From a virus, in the IMG/VR virus record IMGVR_UViG_3300033141_003854, positions 1 to 64,000 of that record: 64,000 bases of DNA; one strand, 5' to 3'. The translations under genes were made by a program, and so were the position numbers. The number at the start of each line of letters is the position of its first letter. Position 1 is the first letter of the stretch. Below, one piece after another: positions 7,143 to 14,170 of the stretch. The notes beneath the pieces are model-generated. The model had not been told where the DNA came from. It searched no databases and saw only the letters and a list, made by a program, of their open reading frames with translations.

Positions 7143-7328
7143 ATGTTCATTGTCGTTGTTTTAGACCTAAATACTGAATCTTTTGATTACATTCTGACGG
7201 GGAGTTATTTCACGAATTATGCCGATGCCGTTCGTGCAGTTGAAACAGCTAAAAAGGAAGATGAACAGTGGGGGTGGAAACATAAATACAAAATTATACC
7301 TTTGATTGATCGGAGTAAGGAAAGGTGA
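7143..7328 (+). CDS. Small protein of unknown function
   Basis: 61 residues, MFIVVVLDLNTESFDYILTG at the start, a beta-strand then a helix (YADAVRAVETAKKEDEQW). It follows the tRNA-like element. GAGG is 17 bases upstream, so the start is uncertain. Confidence 0.55.
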   Translation: MFIVVVLDLNTESFDYILTGSYFTNYADAVRAVETAKKEDEQWGWKHKYKIIPLIDRSKER

Positions 7329-7349
7329 AGATAAAGGAGATCAATAAAA

Positions 7350-7604
7350 ATGGGCAGAAATTTGAAACATCAAGATAAAAACATTACAAACTATCACAAC
7401 GATCATATTGCGTCTTGCCTTTGTTGTAAATATTTTTATGGCTCTCTAGGTGAACCCGGTTATTCAGAATGGACGCCTCCGTATCCGAGCTACATTGAGT
7501 GTAAAAAGGGTGAATTTGATTTTGGGCCGGGGGACGGGTTTTTTACGATGATAAGTACCATTCATAATACTGCATTGCATTGTACTTTATATAGTCCCAA
7601 GTAG
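7350..7604 (+). CDS. Cysteine-rich small protein
   Basis: 84 residues with CLCC, IECK and a late HC, together with several His, so metal binding is likely. AAGGAG lies nine bases before the ATG. No family recognised. Confidence 0.6.
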   Translation: MGRNLKHQDKNITNYHNDHIASCLCCKYFYGSLGEPGYSEWTPPYPSYIECKKGEFDFGPGDGFFTMISTIHNTALHCTLYSPK

Positions 7605-7625
7605 GACAGGAGGTAAATTATAGAG

Positions 7626-7781
7626 ATGGTGAAGACGCTATTACAATTTTTATTGCCTCCTTTACTTGCTTTTTTCTTGTTGATGTCGGGTTATTTTAGT
7701 TCAAAGAAGGATTATGAAAAAGCCATTTTTTATGTGGTCTGGGCAACCTTTATATTGATTCTTTTACGAGTCTATTTATAA
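7626..7781 (+). CDS. Two-segment membrane protein, paralogue A
   Basis: 51 residues: a hydrophobic N-terminal helix, then SSKKDYEKAIFYVVWATFIL and a short end. The motif DYEKAxFYxxWATF is shared with the protein at 10607-10768, so the two are duplicates. The gene is too short for standard calling but has AGGAGG at 7609-7614 upstream. Function unknown. Confidence 0.6.
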   Translation: MVKTLLQFLLPPLLAFFLLMSGYFSSKKDYEKAIFYVVWATFILILLRVYL

Positions 7782-7802
7782 TGGAAAATATAGTTGTTTG
7801 AA

Positions 7803-8009
7803 ATGAAGAAGATAAAAATGGACACAAAAAAAGTTGAAATTCGGTGTATTTATTGTAAAAAGACTTCTAAGGAAAGCGGAAGAGCGATGTTTATGGTATA
7901 CGCACCTGGACAATATTATCAATGTTATCCAGAACTTTGTGATGAGAATAAAGAAAAGTATCTGCCGTGGGGAGATAAGTTAGAGAAGGGGCCACAAAAT
8001 GAACAATAA
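7803..8009 (+). CDS. Small cysteine-containing protein
   Basis: About 68 residues with CIYCKKTSKESG and later QCYPELC, a possible zinc-binding unit similar to CxxC small phage proteins. ATG 7803 or 7818 may be the start. It overlaps the next gene by 11 bp. Confidence 0.55.
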   Translation: MKKIKMDTKKVEIRCIYCKKTSKESGRAMFMVYAPGQYYQCYPELCDENKEKYLPWGDKLEKGPQNEQ

Positions 8010-8169
8010 TGATATGGATTTTCTAAATTTTATGAATGTCTTGGGGCGAATTGAAAACGCTCTATATAGGCTAATTAAACAGCAAGATCAAATAATTGAA
8101 TTGTTGAAGAATCAAGTATCTGCTGGACACATTGATAAATTAGATTATTCCCAAGAAGATGAAAAATAA
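7999..8169 (+). CDS. Small coiled-coil-like protein
   Basis: 56 residues, with a heptad-like central part (VLGRIENALYRLIKQQDQII then ELLKNQ). It probably forms an oligomer. It is coupled to the gene before by overlap. Function unknown. Confidence 0.55.
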   Translation: MNNNDMDFLNFMNVLGRIENALYRLIKQQDQIIELLKNQVSAGHIDKLDYSQEDEK

Positions 8170-8226
8170 ATGAAAATCATTTCCAATTTAGCTTGAAAGC
8201 ATAAAAATAAACTTGAAATTTGCGAG

Positions 8227-8241
8227 ATAGCACGGTGTTAT
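8227..8241. promoter_or_regulatory. Operator-like palindrome, site 3
   Basis: ATAGCACGGTGTTAT, one base off the perfect palindrome, lies 22 bp before the ATG of the next gene and just upstream of its AAGGAG ribosome site. Confidence 0.6.
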
Positions 8242-8263
8242 TGAAAAATAAGGAGAAATTTAC

Positions 8264-8470
8264 ATGAAAATTTCAGATCGGACAGAAAATAAGGCAGAAG
8301 CCTATTATAATCAAGATACCGGCGAATGGACATTTGCTAGTCCGCCAACGTCTTGTAAGGAAGAATTTGAAATGCATGGCGGGACAATATTTTGGCTGAT
8401 AGTTGGTTGGTTTATTATGCTCGTAGCAATTATTGGCGTAATTTCCTATCTGTGTGTGGGAGGATATTGA
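8264..8470 (+). CDS. Single-pass membrane protein
   Basis: 68 residues: a polar first half, then a membrane helix (TIFWLIVGWFIMLVAIIGVI). A strong AAGGAG is present, and the gene follows operator-like site 3 directly, so it may be one of the genes controlled by it. Function unknown. Confidence 0.65.
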   Translation: MKISDRTENKAEAYYNQDTGEWTFASPPTSCKEEFEMHGGTIFWLIVGWFIMLVAIIGVISYLCVGGY

Positions 8471-8471
8471 T

Positions 8472-8615
8472 ATGTTTCTAATTCGGCCATATTTACAATA
8501 TATTTGGAATATTTTACAACAGGAGGACGATGAAGAAGAATTAGCAATCCTGCATGACATGGCGGATGCGGATTGTCGAGATGAAGGTGAACACGATGTG
8601 GCAGATGAAGAATAA
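8472..8615 (+). CDS. Very small acidic protein
   Basis: 47 residues with an aromatic start (MFLIRPYLQYIWNILQQ) and a strongly acidic remainder (EDDEEELAILHDMADADC then DEGEHDVADEE). The start nearly touches the previous stop. It could mimic DNA or bind a basic partner, but nothing shows this. Confidence 0.45.
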   Translation: MFLIRPYLQYIWNILQQEDDEEELAILHDMADADCRDEGEHDVADEE

Positions 8616-8691
8616 ATGTTTAGCGCAAGTGCATTTTGTACTGCGATAATTACTGATTTTGGGATTATTATAGTATAAGAAAGGATGGACG

Positions 8692-8991
8692 ATGGCGTAT
8701 AAAACGAAAGAACAATGCCAAGAATCTGTCGGCCCAGGTTGGGCTGAGCTTGTTGCCTGTTGCTGGCATCTATGTCAGAGCGTGCAACCACCCATAGAGG
8801 TGATGGACGCGAAAGAGAAATTTGGTCGCCTGCGCGTCTGTGTGGGGTCTGCGCCTGTGCCCATCCTCAATATCCTGGATCAGATTGAGATTCTTTCAAG
8901 CGAAATCTGCGAACTTTGCGGAGCGCCGGGCAAAAAGCGCGCCGGCGGATGGATAAAAACACTGTGTGATGATTGCGCAGAAAGTCGATGA
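8692..8991 (+). CDS. Zinc-finger protein of unknown function
   Basis: 99 residues. The N-terminus is Cys-rich (VACCWHLC) and the C-terminus has CELCGAPGKKRAGGWIKTLC followed by DDC, a four-Cys zinc ribbon. I recall similar C-terminal ribbons in bacterial proteins of unknown role. An AAGGATGG site precedes the ATG. It is richer in GC than its neighbours. Confidence 0.65.
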   Translation: MAYKTKEQCQESVGPGWAELVACCWHLCQSVQPPIEVMDAKEKFGRLRVCVGSAPVPILNILDQIEILSSEICELCGAPGKKRAGGWIKTLCDDCAESR

Positions 8992-8994
8992 GAG

Positions 8995-9237
8995 ATGATG
9001 ATTAGGAAAAAGCTAACACACTGGAATTATCGAATTGTAAAGCGTGCTTATGATGGGTATGACACTTATGGTATTCACGAGGTTTACTATGAAGGAAATA
9101 ATATCGTGCTGGTAAGCCCAGAGCCACTGCCTTTATTTGACATTACTCTGGAAGGGCTTAAGAAAGAAATGGAACTTTATCAAAAAGCATTTGAAAAGCC
9201 GATCCTAAATTATAGTGATGTAGTAGGCAAATTATAA
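8995..9237 (+). CDS. Small conserved hypothetical protein
   Basis: About 80 residues with WNYRIVKR, YGIHEVYYEGN and LEGLKKEMELYQKAFEKPIL. This fits a small family of unknown function seen in many bacteria and phages that has a WNYR...YGIHEVYY...L..AL.KPVL pattern. The start may be ATG 8995 or 8998. Confidence 0.65.
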   Translation: MMIRKKLTHWNYRIVKRAYDGYDTYGIHEVYYEGNNIVLVSPEPLPLFDITLEGLKKEMELYQKAFEKPILNYSDVVGKL

Positions 9238-9368
9238 TGAAAACAAAAAGATCATTTGTGAAAGAATATTTTTATATAATTTTCTTTTCGATATTAATTA
9301 GCAGCCCCATTAGTATTATTATTTCCATGATAATAATGCATTTATTTTATTTGATGTATTACAAATAA
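9237..9368 (+). CDS. Tiny membrane protein
   Basis: 43 residues: a basic start (MKTKRSFVKEY) and one long hydrophobic helix rich in Ile, Ser and Met. Its ATG overlaps the previous TAA. It lies just before the methyltransferase gene. Function unknown. Confidence 0.5.
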   Translation: MKTKRSFVKEYFYIIFFSILISSPISIIISMIIMHLFYLMYYK

Positions 9369-9372
9369 TTAA

Positions 9373-10587
9373 ATGGGCAATATGATAATTAGTGATTGGC
9401 ATGGCCTTTACCGCGAAGGCTGGAGAGGTGAGATTGTCCCCGAAGCGTTCTCTCATCCAGCGAAATTTGCTCGCGGCCTGATACGTCACATTTATGAGCA
9501 CGTTATTGGCGAAGATTGGCTAAAACCAGGGGATACTGTGGTTGATCCGTTTGGGGGAGTTGCGCTCGGCAGCTTAGATGCCATGCGGCATGGGCTAAAC
9601 TGGCTTGGCTGCGAACTGGAGGAACGGTTCGTTGACCTGGGCAACCAGAATATTGAGCTATGGCTGAAACGCTATGCTCCCCATTTCCCCAATTGGGGCA
9701 CGGCGCGGCTGATCCGGGGTGATAGTCGGGAATTGGCAAATATGTTGGGTGAGGCGTCTGCGTGTATATCCAGTCCACCTTACGCAGAAGCGCGCATCGG
9801 CCAGGAAAGCGGACAAGAGCAGTGCGGCCATAATGACGCCTATGGTGCTACACCCGGCCAGCTTGGATCAATGAAAGCTGGTAAGTTTGATGCGGCGATA
9901 AGTAGCCCGCCGTTTGAGGCAACTGTCTTACACAATGGTGGTAAAGCCGATTATCTTGAAGCCAAGCGATTATTTAGTGAATACGGAACCAGCAAAAATA
10001 ATATTGGCAACTCAACCGGCGATGACTTCTGGATCGCAGCCCGCACTATCGTTGAACAGGTATATCAGGTGCTGAGACCAGGCGGACATGCTATCTGGGT
10101 TGTCAAGGCGTTCGTGAAGAACAAAAAACGGGTTGACTTCCCTGGCCAGTGGCAGCAATTATGTGAGGCGGTCGGCTTTGAGACACTTCACTATCATCGA
10201 GCATGGTTGGTAGAGCATAAAGGCATACAATTTGATTTAAGTGGCAAGAGAATGGAGCGCGTTATAGAACGAAAAAGTTTCTTCCGGCGGTTGGCTGAGA
10301 AGAAGGCGCAGGCTGCGGCGTTTTGGATTAGAGTATCACGCCAGGATAAAGCCCGCCACCTGTGGAAAGCGCATAATGATTTATGGCGATACTACCATGA
10401 ACAGATAGCCGAGAAGCATGAAGATGAAGACCCACCCATGGAAGTAACTAAATATCGCATTACAGGCGCGGCGCAAATGTCAGCCTGGAATGAAGCGGGG
10501 AATCCAACAATGGAAATCGATACCCGCATTGACTTTGAGGTCGTGCTATGTATGCGGAAGCCTGATGTCTCGCCGCGTAGAGACTGA
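9373..10587 (+). CDS. DNA methyltransferase (N4/N6 amino type)
   Basis: A 404-residue SAM-dependent methylase. Motif I appears as VVDPFGG near residue 57. The catalytic motif IV is ISSPPY near 130, and a second SSPPF occurs near 177. LRPGGHAIWVV and the FETLHYHRAWL region complete the fold. SPPY is typical for N4-cytosine enzymes, but adenine methylation cannot be excluded. No restriction partner is nearby, so it probably protects phage DNA. Codon use is GC-richer than in the flanking tiny genes, which suggests separate acquisition. Confidence 0.88.
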   Translation: MGNMIISDWHGLYREGWRGEIVPEAFSHPAKFARGLIRHIYEHVIGEDWLKPGDTVVDPFGGVALGSLDAMRHGLNWLGCELEERFVDLGNQNIELWLKRYAPHFPNWGTARLIRGDSRELANMLGEASACISSPPYAEARIGQESGQEQCGHNDAYGATPGQLGSMKAGKFDAAISSPPFEATVLHNGGKADYLEAKRLFSEYGTSKNNIGNSTGDDFWIAARTIVEQVYQVLRPGGHAIWVVKAFVKNKKRVDFPGQWQQLCEAVGFETLHYHRAWLVEHKGIQFDLSGKRMERVIERKSFFRRLAEKKAQAAAFWIRVSRQDKARHLWKAHNDLWRYYHEQIAEKHEDEDPPMEVTKYRITGAAQMSAWNEAGNPTMEIDTRIDFEVVLCMRKPDVSPRRD

Positions 10588-10606
10588 TAAAGAGATGGAG
10601 TTTTAG

Positions 10607-10768
10607 ATGAAAACATTTATGTTAATTTTATTGGAAATTGTTATTGCGCTTATGGTAGGAATGGCTACTGCCTATACTTCCAACAGGGATTATGAAAAGG
10701 CAACCTTTTATATATCATGGGCGACTTTTTTATTGATGTTTTTAATGCTCCTAGTTATAACACAATAG
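10607..10768 (+). CDS. Two-segment membrane protein, paralogue B
   Basis: 53 residues with two hydrophobic helices around TSNRDYEKATFYISWATFLL. It matches the protein at 7626-7781 through DYEKAxFYxxWATF. The ATG follows GGAG by eight bases. It lies at the 3' side of the methyltransferase and faces the endolysin tail to tail. A lysis role is possible but not shown. Confidence 0.6.
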   Translation: MKTFMLILLEIVIALMVGMATAYTSNRDYEKATFYISWATFLLMFLMLLVITQ

Positions 10769-10776
10769 GGTACATA

Positions 10777-10797
10777 ATAGTCAGTTAAAGTGACTAT
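10777..10797. terminator. Possible bidirectional terminator
   Basis: ATAGTCA and TGACTAT form a 7-bp stem with a 7-base loop between two converging genes. There is no strong U tract on either side, so termination is only likely by position. Confidence 0.4.
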
Positions 10798-10804
10798 ATT
10801 AGCA

Positions 10805-11782
10805 CTAGTCTACTTGTTTTAGGTAGTACCCATGTGCCCAAACGGGAATGTCGTTAATTAGCACCTGCCGCCAGTTACCAGAAATTTTGCCAGTTGCTTC
10901 TAGCACAAAGCCGGTACTGGCTCTCAGGGAAGCATGTACAATACTACCGTTAGGTGCATTTCTAAAATTCAGAGCATAGCAGTTAGTAATTACATATTTA
11001 TTTGTTTTAGGTGGCTCGGTAATTGTAATTGGTTTACCGGCAATGGTTTCCAGATATTCATATTTCTCATTCCGCATAATCCAGTCAAACGAATAGAAAC
11101 CATAAGCGGGAAAACCGCTGGTTTTACATGCCAGCATAAACTCTTTTACATCGTCCTGGGTTGGCAGCCAATCGCCCCAATTATAGATTGAGCCAATAGG
11201 CAAAAATGGTTTATCAGTAATGTCTTGGTACTGGGCATAAGAAACTTTTAGCTGTAATGCGGGGCTGTGTGTACCAACCCAATAAACCTGCGGCTGATTA
11301 AAGGTAACCGCAGGCCGATTAAGAAACTGGGTATAAGGAAATTCAGGATGAAGCTTTGGATAGCGATATGTCGTCAGCCCAACGGGAAAATTCTTTTTAG
11401 CACCCAGATTATCTAAATACATTTCAACCTTCCGTTTTGCGCCAGTTACATTTTTCCATTCCTTCTCAGCATTAATTACCAAATGCTCCAAGCCAAGTTT
11501 TTCAATGCGTTCAGCAGCCCTAGCCCCCTGAGGCCCAGGATTTTCGGGATAGACATAATGCCACCCACCAACTTCAATATCCTGATCCTTAATTGCATTA
11601 ACATATTCCCTCAAAATCTTATCATTGCCCCCAATCTGATTATACGCCCCATCTCTATCAGCAACCTTAATTGATACCCACTTCGCGCCCACGTCCTTCA
11701 AAATCCGCGCAGTAACAGGCGGCGCAGGTAATTGTCCCCCCTTCCATTTCAGCATATAAATATAAAACCCAAGACCCTTCAT
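10805..11782 (-). CDS. Endolysin candidate: glycosyl-hydrolase-like domain plus SH3
   Basis: A 325-residue protein. Residues 1-250 look like a GH25 or related TIM-barrel lysozyme (start GLGFYIYMLKWKGGQLPAPP, WVSIKVAD, GGWHYVYPENPG, LVINAEKEW with a candidate catalytic Glu, and a final AYGFYSFDWI strand). Residues 265-325 form a bacterial SH3 cell-wall-binding domain (CYALNFRNAPNGS then WRQVLIND). No signal peptide is present. GAGGAG precedes the ATG. It is the only clear leftward gene in the rightward arm, so it needs its own promoter in 11783-12120. Confidence 0.8.
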   Translation of the reverse strand: MKGLGFYIYMLKWKGGQLPAPPVTARILKDVGAKWVSIKVADRDGAYNQIGGNDKILREYVNAIKDQDIEVGGWHYVYPENPGPQGARAAERIEKLGLEHLVINAEKEWKNVTGAKRKVEMYLDNLGAKKNFPVGLTTYRYPKLHPEFPYTQFLNRPAVTFNQPQVYWVGTHSPALQLKVSYAQYQDITDKPFLPIGSIYNWGDWLPTQDDVKEFMLACKTSGFPAYGFYSFDWIMRNEKYEYLETIAGKPITITEPPKTNKYVITNCYALNFRNAPNGSIVHASLRASTGFVLEATGKISGNWRQVLINDIPVWAHGYYLKQVD

Positions 11783-12570
11783 GGTTGCTCCTCGTAGAGT
11801 TATTCCTCGCAGAAAGATAAGAAATTTCTCATCTCATTCTCATCTTCTATTAATCTTCCCTTCCCGGACGCCATAAAGCAGAATTCCCAATAAGACAATT
11901 ATACCAATAAAATAGCGCCCAGAGTGCAATAAACTTTTAAAATTTCCGCAAAATCACTTTTTCAATCCGCAGCTCATAACCAATCTTCGCAATTGAAGTA
12001 ATTGTATCATATTTCAAAAAATAAAATGCTGATACCGCATATTATAGGAAATCGAGAATCTTGAAATAACTATCTGCCATAGAAAATTTATACAAGATAA
12101 TGCTAAGAAAAATTAGTGTCGGTTATCTATGCCAGAAAAAATCGAAATTTTTAAAAATTATAAATGTAGCCATTGGCGCGGTAATAAACGAGTCCCACTG
12201 CGTTCCCTAAATTCGACTAGTCTTATCGGAATGGTAGACGTTCGCAGGCTGGCGCGCCCTTGGAGTTGGTCCACTTGGTGCATGATAACTTGAACTGGTT
12301 GACTGGCGGGGCAATTGGAATTTCTAATCTGGCTTTAATCTTGGATTAATGTAACAGCCTGGCTGGTCGTGTATACTGGGGGTGTGGGGGTGGGCAACTT
12401 AGTGTAAATGGGCATTCAAGGGCTCTCCTCGCGTGGGTGGTACCCGCCACCCGCACAAGCGAACACGCGAGTCAGGCGGTCTAATCCCCGCCCGTGATCT
12501 GGGCACCGTGCCACCACTAGGCTGATATATTGTCAACAACCAAGTCTATCTGTTTAAAGGAGAGTGGACT
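11783..12570. other. Long intergenic region with composition shift
   Basis: The left 350 bp are AT-rich and must hold the endolysin promoter; no clear -35/-10 pair was found. At 12129 an ATG opens a frame that reads MPEKIEIFKNYKCSHWRGNK and then turns into unlikely Ser/Arg/Trp-rich sequence, like a gene start cut off. From about 12180 the DNA becomes clearly GC-richer and holds several hairpins but no convincing gene until 12571. An AAAGGAG site at 12555 begins the mini-gene island. Confidence 0.5.
12428..12471 (+). ncRNA. Three-way-junction RNA candidate
   Basis: An 8-bp perfect outer stem (CTCGCGTG 12428-12435 with CACGCGAG 12464-12471) encloses two hairpins: GGTGG/CCACC with loop TACCCG, and CGC/GCG with loop ACAA. 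The compact GC-rich fold lies 100 bp before the mini-gene island and could be a leader element or small RNA. Folding only; no family recognised. Confidence 0.35.
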
Positions 12571-12747
12571 ATGAAGGCGCAACTATACCAAGACACGTTG
12601 GGGCGATGGTATTGGATGTATGTGGAGGATACCGTGATATATGAGAGTGGGCGGTATCTCACCAGGGAGCAGGCGATTGACGCACTGGTCTGGGAAAAGA
12701 CGGCGTGGTTTACGCCGTCTGAGGAATTAAGTAAGATAGGAGAGTGA
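12571..12747 (+). CDS. Island mini-gene 1
   Basis: 58 residues, MKAQLYQDTLGRWYWMYVED and on, a beta-rich start then ESGRYLTREQAIDALVWE. AAAGGAGAG precedes it. It is the first of six consecutive small genes with similar ribosome sites and higher GC. No family recognised. Confidence 0.55.
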   Translation: MKAQLYQDTLGRWYWMYVEDTVIYESGRYLTREQAIDALVWEKTAWFTPSEELSKIGE

Positions 12748-12750
12748 ATC

Positions 12751-12891
12751 ATGAAAGTGGTAGTTATCTATGATGAGGATGGTCTGATCATTGCTGAGGT
12801 ATCTATCACTGGCGATCAGGTGACTGTTGAGACAGATGATCGGTATGGTCATACCGTAATTGACTATCAAGACAAGGAGAATGAATCATGA
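12751..12891 (+). CDS. Island mini-gene 2
   Basis: 46 residues, MKVVVIYDEDGLIIAEVSIT and on, strongly beta-like, acidic. The site AGGAGAGTGAATC comes just before the ATG. The stop overlaps the next ATG (ATGA). Confidence 0.5.
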   Translation: MKVVVIYDEDGLIIAEVSITGDQVTVETDDRYGHTVIDYQDKENES

Positions 12892-13013
12892 AACAGATTA
12901 GAATCGTAGACCAGGACACTGGCGAGGTTGTGGTAGAACTGATTGTACCAGTTGCGGGTACTGAAGTTCATTACGTTCATCCCTATTTCGTCATTCAGAT
13001 TCATGATTATTAA
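12888..13013 (+). CDS. Island mini-gene 3
   Basis: 41 residues, MKQIRIVDQDTGEVVVELIV and on, beta-like. The leader AAGGAGAATGAATC is repeated almost exactly before mini-gene 5, so the translation signals were duplicated or copied together. Confidence 0.45.
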   Translation: MKQIRIVDQDTGEVVVELIVPVAGTEVHYVHPYFVIQIHDY

Positions 13014-13027
13014 GAGGAGCGCGAATC

Positions 13028-13174
13028 ATGAGATTCTTACTCATGCTTATACTGGCGGGGTACGCACTGGTCGCAGAGCAGAACTTACCAGTTGCGTTGT
13101 TAATCGTTGTAATCGCCTTGAGCCTGGACTTTGTGGATGTCCTCCAGGCGTGGCGCGAGAATAACCGCTATTAG
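13028..13174 (+). CDS. Island mini-gene 4, membrane protein
   Basis: 48 residues with two short hydrophobic segments (FLLMLILAGYALVA and LPVALLIVVIALSLDFV) and a charged end. GAGGAGCGCGAATC precedes the ATG, again ending in GAATC as before genes 2, 3 and 5. Confidence 0.5.
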   Translation: MRFLLMLILAGYALVAEQNLPVALLIVVIALSLDFVDVLQAWRENNRY

Positions 13175-13190
13175 ACAAGGAGAATGAATC

Positions 13191-13403
13191 ATGAAGGCAA
13201 TACTGCGCAATCTGTTGGTTGAGGCGGGCATTACGCCCGTCTCGATTGAAACAGAGTACTGCGACATGGCGTCCTGTGAGGGACATCATGTCGTCACAGT
13301 CAAGCCGAAGGACCTTGAAACGGCCTGGGAGGTCGCATGGGCGTATGCGGAACAGACCCGCAATTTCGGGTCTGCTGATATTCGGGAGGTCGAACAATCA
13401 TGA
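13191..13403 (+). CDS. Island mini-gene 5
   Basis: 70 residues, MKAILRNLLVEAGITPVSIE then EYCDMASCEGHHVVTVKPKD and a helix ending near residue 60. The leader ACAAGGAGAATGAATC is a near-perfect copy of the one before gene 3. Function unknown. Confidence 0.55.
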   Translation: MKAILRNLLVEAGITPVSIETEYCDMASCEGHHVVTVKPKDLETAWEVAWAYAEQTRNFGSADIREVEQS

Positions 13404-13573
13404 CCGATATTACAACTACCGATATAGTGTATTACTGCCAGGCCGGCGGCCATTATTGGACATGGTACTATTCCTCCGAGCACGGCGGGATATGGTATCC
13501 TGCCCATCTTGATGATACCGATGTGACTGAGGATGATGTCGTCATCCACAAGTATTGTGGATGTAATGACTAG
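13400..13573 (+). CDS. Island mini-gene 6
   Basis: 57 residues, rich in Tyr, Trp and Asp (VYYCQAGGHYWTWYYSSEHG) and ending KYCGCND. It overlaps gene 5 by 4 bp (ATGA). Aromatic and acidic; may bind metal through its final Cys and His. No family recognised. Confidence 0.5.
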   Translation: MTDITTTDIVYYCQAGGHYWTWYYSSEHGGIWYPAHLDDTDVTEDDVVIHKYCGCND

Positions 13574-13595
13574 CTAACCGACAATTACATATCAG

Positions 13596-13645
13596 GCGCA
13601 TGAGCCGCACGATCACAAGTGTAGCTTATGCGCTCTTTATTTAAG
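13596..13645 (+). terminator. Probable terminator of the mini-gene island
   Basis: GCGCATGAGC (13596-13605) pairs with GCTTATGCGC (13624-13633) over 10 bp with one G-T pair. An 18-base loop lies between and TCTTTATTTAAG follows. The U tract is imperfect. Confidence 0.45.
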
Positions 13646-14107
13646 CCCTAATCGGACAAAGTGGATGATACTTGACACATACACTATTCTTATACTGCGC
13701 AAACATAAACCACACGCCAGTATGAGACAATATAACCATGACTGTTACACCTCAGACCTGCTCAGTGTTTCAGTGTCCACTTGTTAGATCGAGAGGACAG
13801 TATTCCAGGTGGTCAGGTTATGGTCAGGCCAATATCAGACCATTGTCGATCCGCATTCATTCCGACAATTCAGAGAAGGTTAGTATTATTACTAAAAGGG
13901 TCGGAATTGGGCGGATTACCTCCGGCCGGGGGTTTCGTCGGTCGGTCACCACAACAGGCATATTAAATGTCTGGCGTGCAATGTGCAATAAGATTTTTAA
14001 ATTTTGTGCGATGGGGAATTTTCTAATAAATTTCTTACACTAGATTCATCTTCCCTTAATGATCCTTTCATCTTGGTATGTAATAATAGTAGTAACAGAA
14101 TACCAAT

Positions 14108-14132
14108 CTTATTGCAAATGATTTGCAATAAG
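14108..14132. promoter_or_regulatory. 25-bp operator-like palindrome
   Basis: CTTATTGCAAA, then TGA, then TTTGCAATAAG form perfect 11-bp arms 38 bp before the next gene. A half site (GTGCAATAAG) occurs about 125 bp upstream. The central 19 bp recur at 53888-53906. Likely the binding site of a dimeric regulator of the replication gene set. Confidence 0.6.
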
Positions 14133-14170
14133 GTGAGGATTTTTACCGATGAAAATTGGAGAGTGAAATT

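Larger units (their letters stand above)
13574..14170. other. Intergenic region after the island
   Basis: Nearly 600 bp without a convincing gene. It holds the hairpin at 13596, a TTGACA at about 13673 without a well-spaced -10, an ATACTG...CAGTAT inverted repeat near 13690-13722, GC-rich sequence to about 13940, and then AT-rich DNA with the 25-bp palindrome at 14108. A 101-residue frame at 13738-14043 has Arg/Ser/Thr-rich composition, no ribosome site and overlaps another frame, so it was not called. Confidence 0.5.

Noticed and set aside
12301-12371. Promoter candidates in the GC-rich stretch (TTGACT near 12299, TATACT near 12372)
   Set aside because: Spacing between boxes is wrong in each combination tried.
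12501-12515. GGGCACCGTGCC as another copy of the dispersed palindrome
   Set aside because: Only the central CACCGTG matches; the ATAA/TTAT arms are absent.
13670-13700. TTGACA...TATACT promoter
   Set aside because: The spacer is only 13 bp, too short for a normal sigma-70 promoter.
13738-14043. 101-codon frame after the mini-gene island
   Set aside because: Ser/Arg/Thr-rich, no ribosome site, competes with another frame over the same bases, and spans the composition border.
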